DNA of 23,771 bases, taken from contig SKIE01000026.1 in NCBI GenBank assembly GCA_007116585.1, positions 1-23,771 on the forward strand, written 5' to 3'. Every line of letters begins with the position of its first letter. Positions within the stretch are counted from its first letter, which is position 1. The DNA comes from Wenzhouxiangella sp. Its GTDB lineage: Bacteria > Pseudomonadota > Gammaproteobacteria > Xanthomonadales > Wenzhouxiangellaceae. The position numbers and the translations under genes are program-made. The notes beneath the pieces were generated by a model, which was given only the letters and a program-made list of their open reading frames with translations, searched no databases and was not told the origin of the DNA. Of the stretch, positions 17,691 through 23,771 are shown piece after piece.

Positions 17691-18725
17691 ATGGCAAATT
17701 CGACGATTACAGACGTTGCCCGGCTGGCCGGCGTTTCAATCAAGACGGTGTCTCGAGTGGTCAACCGCGAGCCGGGGGTGCGGGATGAAACGCGCACGCG
17801 GGTTGAAAAAGCCATCGCGGAACTGGACTATTCCCCCAACCAGTCAGCGCGCGATCTGGCCAGCACCAGGGCCCATCTGATCTGCCTCGTTTACGATGAC
17901 CCGAGCGACTACCGGCTGCCGTCTGCCGGCTACATCATTCGCCTGCAGGCCGGCGTGCTGCGGGTGTGCCGCAGCCGGGGGCACGAACTGCTGATTCACC
18001 CCTGCAGTTATCGGGACCCGAAAGCCGGAGACGAGCTGAAGGCGCTGATTCGCCGGGCCAGGCCGGCCGGCATCGTGCTGGCCGCACCGCTATCGAATGA
18101 ACGAAAGATTGTACGGGCGGTCGCAGGCACGGGAACACCGCTGGTGCGGCTCTCGCCGGGCCTGAAAAAAACGCAAGGACATGTGGTGCTGACCAATGAC
18201 CGCGAATTCAGCGCCGAGATGACCCGATACCTGGCATCCCTGGGCCACCGCAGAATCGCGTTTGTCGCCGGTAACCGCCTGCACAAGGCCGTTGGCCTGC
18301 GCCTGACCGGCTATCGGGATGGCCTGGAACAGAGCGATCTGCCGTGGTCGGAGAAGTTCGTCGTGCAGGGCGACAATTCATTCGAATCGGGGCTCGAGAC
18401 CGGCCTGCAACTGCTGCAGCGGAAACGTCGCCCCAGCGCGATTTTTGCGGCCAATGACGATATGGCAGTCGGCGTGATGCGCGCGGCGGATCAACTCGGC
18501 CTGCGAATCCCCGATGACGTTTCGATCGCCGGCTGCGATGACATTACGCTGGCCGAGCAGGTTCATCCCCCGCTGACCACAATCCGACAACCCTTTTCGG
18601 CGATGGCCGAACAGGCCGCCCTGATGCTGGTCGACGACGCCGGCAATGATGAAAGTCAGGGACAACCGGTACTGGTTCCCGGCACGCTGAAGATTCGCGC
18701 ATCGACCGGTCCCTTCAAGGGCTGA
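17691..18725 (+). CDS. LacI family transcriptional regulator
   Basis: This 344-residue regulator has the N-terminal LacI helix-turn-helix (TITDVARLAGVSIKTVSRVVN, about residues 5-25). A hinge helix follows (YSPNQSARDLAS, about 47-58). The periplasmic-binding-protein-like effector domain includes ILAAPLS-type, GHRRIAFVAGN, AIFAANDDMAVGVMRAADQLG and VSIAGCDDITLAEQVHPPLTTIRQP segments. It should bind as a dimer to palindromic operators with a central CG and release on binding a sugar effector. It sits between the two sugar operons, converging with the GH17 operon (11-bp gap). The LacI-type boxes at 14841-14854 and 14876-14889 are its most likely targets in the window (inference). The effector could be glucose, a beta-glucoside or a phosphorylated sugar. 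Confidence 0.94.
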   Translation: MANSTITDVARLAGVSIKTVSRVVNREPGVRDETRTRVEKAIAELDYSPNQSARDLASTRAHLICLVYDDPSDYRLPSAGYIIRLQAGVLRVCRSRGHELLIHPCSYRDPKAGDELKALIRRARPAGIVLAAPLSNERKIVRAVAGTGTPLVRLSPGLKKTQGHVVLTNDREFSAEMTRYLASLGHRRIAFVAGNRLHKAVGLRLTGYRDGLEQSDLPWSEKFVVQGDNSFESGLETGLQLLQRKRRPSAIFAANDDMAVGVMRAADQLGLRIPDDVSIAGCDDITLAEQVHPPLTTIRQPFSAMAEQAALMLVDDAGNDESQGQPVLVPGTLKIRASTGPFKG

Positions 18726-18731
18726 AAGCCC
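18719..18731. terminator. Weak hairpin between the LacI regulator and the GH17 fusion gene
   Basis: A 5-bp stem GGGCT/AGCCC with a 3-nt loop spans the LacI stop codon in the narrow gap between the converging genes. There is no U-tract, so this is at best a weak or Rho-assisted end signal. Confidence 0.2.
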
Positions 18732-18736
18732 GGCAA

Positions 18737-20971
18737 TCAGTCCTCGCGCAACACTTGTTTGGGCGTACGGTCTTCGAAAAAGACGCCCCAGTGTTTTTCA
18801 GCACCCAGCGCATCATCGGGGTCTCCTTTCCAGGGCTCATCAAACGCTGAAAAGAAAAATATCGTGACGTTGGCCCGCCGGGCCCACTGCTCGATTTCGT
18901 GATAATAGCGAGCCTGGGCTGCTTCCCCGGCTCGATCACCGAATTCACTGGCGGTGGTGGCCCAGCCGGCCTCCAGTACAGCCATCGGCACATCGGGCAA
19001 AGCCTCTCGCACGGCCATCAGGTTTTCCACGGTGTAGGACAATCCCTCGTCAATGTCACGCGCTTCCCACAGCGGGTAGGTGTGGACGCCGATGAAATCC
19101 AGTTCAGCCGCGAGCGGAGCGCCGTCACGGATCCACCATTCGTAGTTCTCGGCAACGGTCACCTGCTGTGAAACCTCGCTGCGCACTTCTCGGACGTATT
19201 CGATCATCTGTTCCAGCGGCACCAGATGATCTGTCCAGTCCACCAGCGCCTCATTACCCACATTGACCGCCACCACGATGTCGCCAAACTCCCGGGCCAG
19301 CTCGATACCACGCGCAATTTCGCGCTGATTTTCAATCCGGTTGTCGGCCAGTTCGTCATCCGGGATGGGCTCATCCAGCCACGGGCAACCTTCGTGGTTG
19401 CTGAGCTCCGCCCGCAGCCAAAGCCCCAGCATGACCTGCAGCGGCAGGTCATGTTCACGAATCAACTGCAGCACTTCGCGCGAGTTGATGCCGGCGTCAT
19501 AAACCCGGATCAGGCGGAAGCCATGCTCGACCAGCAGCTCAAGGTCCTCGAGAATCTCCTCACGGCCTGGATTGACCGCACCGTCGCCGCGGTCGGGATG
19601 CTGCCCTTCACGAAAACCGGAATAGGCAATCGCCATCACTTGACCACTGATCAAGTCTTCAGCTGCCTGCACGAAGCCGTCCTCTACAAAAAACGGAATG
19701 TTGGCATGGGCAGCGCGGCCATGCCCGTCGTTGACGCGCGCAAACAGCCGATAGGCGCCGCGCTCGTCCATCCGGACGCTGGCCTCCGGACCGTCGGCCT
19801 GGACAATGGCGCCATCAATGCCGGGGATATAGACTTCATAGTCACCACCGACTTCAGTCGCTGTACTTTCCGGTTTGACCTCCCAGTGAAATGCCAGGCT
19901 GCCCGTGTTGTCGTGGAACAGATGGAAGCTGGCCGGATAGACCTGCCCGGCCAGCACAATGACGTTGTCGCGTGAGGTCCTGCCGGCAAGCTGCAGGTTT
20001 TCAACCCGGGGCGCACCCTGCGCCGGCCGCTCGCCGGTCCACATGTACTCAAGCACGTCGACGGCCTCGGTCTGCTCACCTTCAGGGGTCAGAACACCAA
20101 ACCAGGTAGGCGTGCGCTCCTGCTTTTGTCCCCAGAAAAATGCATAGGACCCAATCAGCTGCTCCTGCAGCGCGCTGAACACGTCGCGGTAGCCGCGCAG
20201 GAACACGTCAGCTTTTTCCGAGCTGGTCAGCTCCACGGGTGCACCCCAGGTGGTGGCCTCCATCTCCCACCAGCCAATCGTGCCCCACTCGGTCACCATG
20301 ATCGGCTGGTCCAGTCCAACGTCGGCCAGGGCTTCAGGCAGTCTGAACAGGTTGCCGTAGACCTGGAAACTCAGGAAATCGAGCGCCGGCGCGCGCTCCA
20401 GTACGGCTTCGATCACCTCAGCCCGAATGCCGGCAATGGCGGTGGTGGCCGGATGTTTGGGGTCAAGTTCATGAATCATCTCGGCCACGTCATTGACCGC
20501 ATCCCAAACCCGCGGATTGGAGTAGCTGTGATTCAGCTCATTGCCAATGATCCAGAACAGCAAGGCCGGATGATCGCGATAGTGCAGCACGTCTTCGCGC
20601 ATGGCAGCAAGCTGTTCCGCCACCGCGGCCGCGTCGTCGTAGTCGAAACCATGCCGCTCCGGCACCATTGGAAGACTCAACGCGACCGTCACCCCCAGTT
20701 CATGGGCCCGATCGAGCAAGCCGGGAATGTCCAACTCGTCAGAACGCGTGGTCCAGGTTCGAATCGAGTTCCCGCCCCGGGCGGCAAACGCTTCCAGATC
20801 ATCCTCAACCATGCCAGCGCCGCGCACGGTGTAGGGCTGAACTCCGCGCAGCAATTGATAACCGGCCTCGCCACGAACGATCTCTACAGGCACCGGGTCG
20901 GCGCCGGTGGCTTCGGTTGACAACATAAAAGGCACCACCACGAACAACACCAAAAGCATGCTGTTTTTCAT
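18737..20971 (-). CDS. Exported two-barrel glycoside hydrolase: clan GH-A barrel + GH17-like beta-1,3-glucanase
   Basis: This 744-residue protein has a signal peptide cleaved near residue 23 (EATGA|DP). Residues about 30-315 form a clan GH-A-like barrel resembling GH2/GH5 catalytic domains, with putative acid/base Glu145 in IIGNELNH and nucleophile Glu228 in MVTEWGT. About 320-432 looks like a beta-sandwich linker (NVIVLAGQVYPASFHLFHDN...ARVNDGHGRA). Residues about 440-744 form a second barrel of GH17 type, with Glu574 in NVGNEALVDW, Glu667 in AVLEAGWATTAS, HTYPLWE at 630-636 and FFFSAFDEPWKG at 705-716. GH17 enzymes mostly act on beta-1,3-glucans such as laminarin. Both barrels keep both glutamates, so both may be active. 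GGAG lies 7 nt before the ATG. The gene follows GH3 by 12 bp. The specificity of the first barrel is unknown. Confidence 0.88.
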   Translation of the reverse strand: MKNSMLLVLFVVVPFMLSTEATGADPVPVEIVRGEAGYQLLRGVQPYTVRGAGMVEDDLEAFAARGGNSIRTWTTRSDELDIPGLLDRAHELGVTVALSLPMVPERHGFDYDDAAAVAEQLAAMREDVLHYRDHPALLFWIIGNELNHSYSNPRVWDAVNDVAEMIHELDPKHPATTAIAGIRAEVIEAVLERAPALDFLSFQVYGNLFRLPEALADVGLDQPIMVTEWGTIGWWEMEATTWGAPVELTSSEKADVFLRGYRDVFSALQEQLIGSYAFFWGQKQERTPTWFGVLTPEGEQTEAVDVLEYMWTGERPAQGAPRVENLQLAGRTSRDNVIVLAGQVYPASFHLFHDNTGSLAFHWEVKPESTATEVGGDYEVYIPGIDGAIVQADGPEASVRMDERGAYRLFARVNDGHGRAAHANIPFFVEDGFVQAAEDLISGQVMAIAYSGFREGQHPDRGDGAVNPGREEILEDLELLVEHGFRLIRVYDAGINSREVLQLIREHDLPLQVMLGLWLRAELSNHEGCPWLDEPIPDDELADNRIENQREIARGIELAREFGDIVVAVNVGNEALVDWTDHLVPLEQMIEYVREVRSEVSQQVTVAENYEWWIRDGAPLAAELDFIGVHTYPLWEARDIDEGLSYTVENLMAVREALPDVPMAVLEAGWATTASEFGDRAGEAAQARYYHEIEQWARRANVTIFFFSAFDEPWKGDPDDALGAEKHWGVFFEDRTPKQVLRED

Positions 20972-20983
20972 CCAAAACTCCGA

Positions 20984-23233
20984 TCAGTTGGCAATCAGCT
21001 CAAACACGCCGCCCAGCTCGGCGTCCGAATTCCCCCCCACCCAGACATGAAACTGGCCCGGCTCCAGCAGCCAGCCGCGCAGGCGATGGTAAAAACGGAG
21101 CTCATCGGTGGACAGCCGAAACTCAACCCGGACGGTTTGACCAGGCTCGACCCGCACGCGCTGAAAACCTTTCAACTCACGCACGGGACGGGTAATGCTG
21201 GCGACCGGGTCGCGGATGTAGAGCTGAACCACCTCGATTCCGGGCCGCTGACCAGTATTGCTGAGATCCACGCTGAGCCGCACCGTGTCACCCGGCCTGT
21301 ACTGTTCGCGATCAAGCCTGAGGTTGGCATACCGGAACTCAGCGTAGGACAACCCGAATCCAAAACTGAACTGCGGCGTCGGGTGCACGTCCATGTGAAA
21401 AGCTGACATGCCGAGCGAGGTTTGCGGTGCCTCGACCGGGAACTGATCCATATGCACCACGGTGTCTGGCGTCGGTGGCTTGCCGGTGTTGCGGGCGTTG
21501 TAATAAAGGGGTATCTGCCCAACAGCGCGTGGAAACGTCACCGGCAGCTTGCCCGACGGGCTCTCGACGCCAAACAACAGATCGGCAATGGCTGGCCCAC
21601 CCATACATCCCGGGTGCCAGGCATATAAAATGCCGTCGACCTGGTCGATGATATTGGCCAACGTCAGGGGGCGACCAGCCAGGATTACCGCAATCACCGG
21701 CCGGCCACAAGCTTGAACACGCCGGACCAGGTCAACCTGCGCGCCGGGCAGATCGATATCGGCGCGTGAATGTGCTTCGCCGGACAGGATGGACTCCTCA
21801 CCCAGAAAAAGCACGACGGCATCGGCCTCCCGAGCGGCGTCCAGCGTTTGTTCGATGTCGATAAAGTCACGACTGCGGCTGGTCTCCAGCGCCGGAGAAT
21901 GAACCACCACGGCATCCTGCCCGACTGCGGCACGAACGCCTTCCAGGGCGCTTATGCTGCGCGCCACATCACCATCAAAGACCCAGGTACCCAGCTGCTC
22001 ATAGGGCGCATCGGCCATGGGACCGATGACGGCCAGCTTTCGAAGCCGGCTGCGATCAAGCGGCAGCACCTCGTTTCGGTTCTGCAGCAGCACCATGCTT
22101 TCCAGCGCTGCCTGGTATGCCATCCGGAGCGCTTCTTCGCTCAGGGCCTGGCGATCATCGTCAGGCGGTGCGTATGGATTCTCGAACAGCCCAAGCTCGA
22201 ATTTCATCCTAAGCACCCTGGACACAGCCGAATCGACCAGATCCAGCGGGACGACCCCGGACCGCACGGCGTCAGCCAAGTGGTGTGCATAGGTCTCGCT
22301 GGCCATCTCCAGGTCGACACCGGCCCTCACCGCGGCCAGAGCAGACCCTTCGTCATCAGCAGTCAGACCATGAACGGACAGCTGCGGGATCGACTCCCAG
22401 TCGCTGACCACCACGCCCTCGAATGACCACTGATCGCGCAGCAGATCGCGCAACAAGCCGTTATGCGCCGTGGCCGGTATGCCGTCCAGATCGCTGAACG
22501 AGGTCATCAGAGTCGCCACGCCGCGCTCAACCGCGGCCTTGAACGGGGGCAGGTAGACGTTATGCAGTTCGTGGTCAGGGATGTTGGTGGTGGCGTAATC
22601 GCGACCGCTTTCGCTGGCCCCGTATCCGGCAAAGTGCTTGGCGCAGGCCGCGATGGCATCAGGATCTGACAGAGCATCTCCCTGGAAGCCCTCCACCATC
22701 GCCTCGGTCAGCCGGCAGGCGAGGAAGACATCCTCGCCGGGGCTTTCCGCAATCCGACCCCAGCGCGGGTCGCGCGCAATATCGATCATCGGCGCGAAAG
22801 TCCAGTTCACACCGCTGCGCGCCGCTTCCTTTGCCGCCATCCGTGCCCCGTCCCTAACCAGCGCCGGATTCCAGCTCGCCGCCTGGCCCAGCGGGATCGG
22901 CAGTATGGTTTCGAAGCCATGAATCACGTCGCGTCCGAACAGCAGCGGAATCCCATGAGGACTCTCCTCGACCGCGATGCGCTGCAGCTCGACCACGGAC
23001 TCCCGATCCACGAGGTTGACCACCGAACCAATACGACCACTGCGGATCGCATCGCCCAGGCTCTCCACCGGCGATCCAGCGCCCGGCTGCCCCAGCTCCA
23101 TTTGCCCGATCTTCTCTTCCAGCGAAAGGCGACCCATGAGATCGTCGATCCGTGCCTGCAGGGCAGAAGATGAACCAACACCAACTCCGGTTTGCCGACC
23201 GTCACGGGCCGTATTGCTCAGGTCTCCCGTCAT
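20984..23233 (-). CDS. Glycoside hydrolase family 3 beta-glucosidase, apparently cytoplasmic
   Basis: This 749-residue enzyme has the three-domain GH3 layout of BglX-type beta-glucosidases. An N-terminal TIM barrel carries the nucleophile Asp278 in VVVSDWESI; AKHFAGYG lies at 198-205 and DPRWGRIAESPGEDVFL at 155-171. An alpha/beta sandwich contains the acid/base region LGEESILSGEAHSR. A C-terminal fibronectin III-like domain (about 650-740) follows SFGFGLSY. It would release glucose from beta-glucan oligosaccharides. The start is the ATG at 23231-23233, 4 bp after the transporter stop. No signal peptide is seen from this start or from the short open extension upstream, unlike E. coli BglX, which is periplasmic. 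Its position directly behind a GPH symporter gene fits intracellular hydrolysis of imported oligosaccharides, feeding the glucokinase of the other operon. Confidence 0.93.
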   Translation of the reverse strand: MTGDLSNTARDGRQTGVGVGSSSALQARIDDLMGRLSLEEKIGQMELGQPGAGSPVESLGDAIRSGRIGSVVNLVDRESVVELQRIAVEESPHGIPLLFGRDVIHGFETILPIPLGQAASWNPALVRDGARMAAKEAARSGVNWTFAPMIDIARDPRWGRIAESPGEDVFLACRLTEAMVEGFQGDALSDPDAIAACAKHFAGYGASESGRDYATTNIPDHELHNVYLPPFKAAVERGVATLMTSFSDLDGIPATAHNGLLRDLLRDQWSFEGVVVSDWESIPQLSVHGLTADDEGSALAAVRAGVDLEMASETYAHHLADAVRSGVVPLDLVDSAVSRVLRMKFELGLFENPYAPPDDDRQALSEEALRMAYQAALESMVLLQNRNEVLPLDRSRLRKLAVIGPMADAPYEQLGTWVFDGDVARSISALEGVRAAVGQDAVVVHSPALETSRSRDFIDIEQTLDAAREADAVVLFLGEESILSGEAHSRADIDLPGAQVDLVRRVQACGRPVIAVILAGRPLTLANIIDQVDGILYAWHPGCMGGPAIADLLFGVESPSGKLPVTFPRAVGQIPLYYNARNTGKPPTPDTVVHMDQFPVEAPQTSLGMSAFHMDVHPTPQFSFGFGLSYAEFRYANLRLDREQYRPGDTVRLSVDLSNTGQRPGIEVVQLYIRDPVASITRPVRELKGFQRVRVEPGQTVRVEFRLSTDELRFYHRLRGWLLEPGQFHVWVGGNSDAELGGVFELIAN

Positions 23234-23237
23234 GCCA

Positions 23238-23771
23238 TCAAGCCGGTTCAGCCAGGGGTGAGTCGGGCACACCGCGTCGGCGCTCCAGCTCCGCCCGGAC
23301 GGCATAGGCCTTGTCCTCATTGATCGGGAAGCTGGCAATGGCCCAGATGGCGATCAGAGAAGCGATAGCCGGCAGGAACGCATCAAACGCACGCATCATC
23401 TGGATCGTGCCGGCACTTTGTGCCCCGCCCAGGTCCACGTCAAAACCGGTGGCGTTGAGCAGAAACCCGCCGGCCGCGATGGCCGCTGCCATACCCAACT
23501 TGACAACCCACCAGAAAATGGAGCCATACATGCCCTCGCGGCGCTCGCGCGTTTCCAGCTCATCCGCGTCGACCACGTCGGCAATCATCGACGGCATCAG
23601 GGTAAACAGCCCACCTAGGCCGAAGGCAATCAGCGGCGCGGGCAGCAGAATCAGCCATGGATTGTCTGGCGTATAGCAAAACCACTTCAGCGCGTAGCCA
23701 ACGCTCGACAACCCGATCGCGACGAAGAAGGCACGCCGCTTTCCGATCCGGGTTCCCATCCAGGTCACCAG
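23238..23771 (-). CDS. GPH-family (MelB-like) sugar:cation symporter, N-terminal part outside the window
   Basis: The 177 residues present are the C-terminal part of a membrane carrier; the frame runs open off the window edge. About five membrane segments are visible. The signature is MIADVVDADELETRERREGMYGSIFWWVVKLG, typical of the glycoside-pentoside-hexuronide (MFS_2, PF13347) symporters. The tail is short and charged (RAELERRRGVPDSP). It would carry a disaccharide or short oligosaccharide across the inner membrane with Na+ or H+. The stop lies 4 bp before the GH3 start, so the two are surely co-transcribed. Together with the GH17 fusion gene they form a compact uptake-and-hydrolysis operon whose promoter is outside the window. 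Confidence 0.88.
   Translation of the reverse strand: MVTWMGTRIGKRRAFFVAIGLSSVGYALKWFCYTPDNPWLILLPAPLIAFGLGGLFTLMPSMIADVVDADELETRERREGMYGSIFWWVVKLGMAAAIAAGGFLLNATGFDVDLGGAQSAGTIQMMRAFDAFLPAIASLIAIWAIASFPINEDKAYAVRAELERRRGVPDSPLAEPA

Noticed and set aside
17573..17815. Extension of the aldo/keto reductase by 81 codons
   Set aside because: It would cross the divergent intergenic region and run antisense into the LacI gene; the ATG at 17572 has a proper GAGG and matches family length.
23234..23338. Extension of the GH3 enzyme by 35 codons into the transporter gene
   Set aside because: The added residues are not a signal peptide and overlap the transporter's coding end in another frame; the ATG at 23233 lies 4 bp after its stop.

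Overview
The window reads as a carbohydrate-catabolism locus of a moderately GC-rich Gram-negative bacterium. It is most likely a marine gammaproteobacterium near the Xanthomonadales/Lysobacterales (inference). The grounds are a TonB-dependent receptor of the Xanthomonas/Caulobacter type, its typical companions (flavin-dependent halogenases, SapC, a cupin-like protein), a LacI regulator, a GPH symporter, and a complete Entner-Doudoroff (ED) gene set. All genes except the sugar porter (14939-16555) and the LacI regulator (17691-18725) lie on the minus strand. No RNA genes, CRISPR arrays, insertion sequences or phage genes were seen, and no gene-free stretch exceeds about 210 bases.

Region A (14732 down to 1) is one unbroken minus-strand array of eleven genes. 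In order of transcription: TonB-dependent receptor, halogenase 2, SapC, cupin-like (Cupin_8/JmjC-fold) protein, halogenase 1, zwf, pgl, edd, glk, eda, and a CPA2-type cation/proton antiporter cut by the window edge. Gaps are 1-54 bp, and three junctions overlap by 1-4 bp. The array has a strong promoter (TTGACA, 17 bp, TATAAA) whose -35 box sits inside a near-perfect LacI-type palindrome; a second, weaker copy lies at the start-point region. A perfect 11-bp stem with a GCAA loop separates the receptor from halogenase 2 and covers the ribosome-binding position of the halogenase.

Region B (14939-18725) holds a divergent sugar-porter MFS transporter, a Kv-beta-like aldo/keto reductase on the opposite strand, and a LacI-family regulator that could read the palindromes.

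Region C (23771 down to 18737) is a second minus-strand operon: a GPH-family symporter (5' end missing), a GH3 beta-glucosidase without a signal peptide, and an exported 744-residue protein carrying two different clan GH-A-like barrels. The C-terminal barrel looks like GH17, a beta-1,3-glucanase family.

Taken together, a beta-glucan (laminarin-like) substrate would be cut by the exported GH17 fusion, taken up through the receptor and inner-membrane carriers, hydrolysed to glucose by GH3, phosphorylated by glucokinase, and carried through the ED pathway to pyruvate and glyceraldehyde-3-phosphate. The substrate is inferred from enzyme families, not shown. The most unusual point is that two halogenases, a JmjC-fold hydroxylase-like protein and SapC sit between the receptor and the ED enzymes in what looks like a single LacI-controlled operon.
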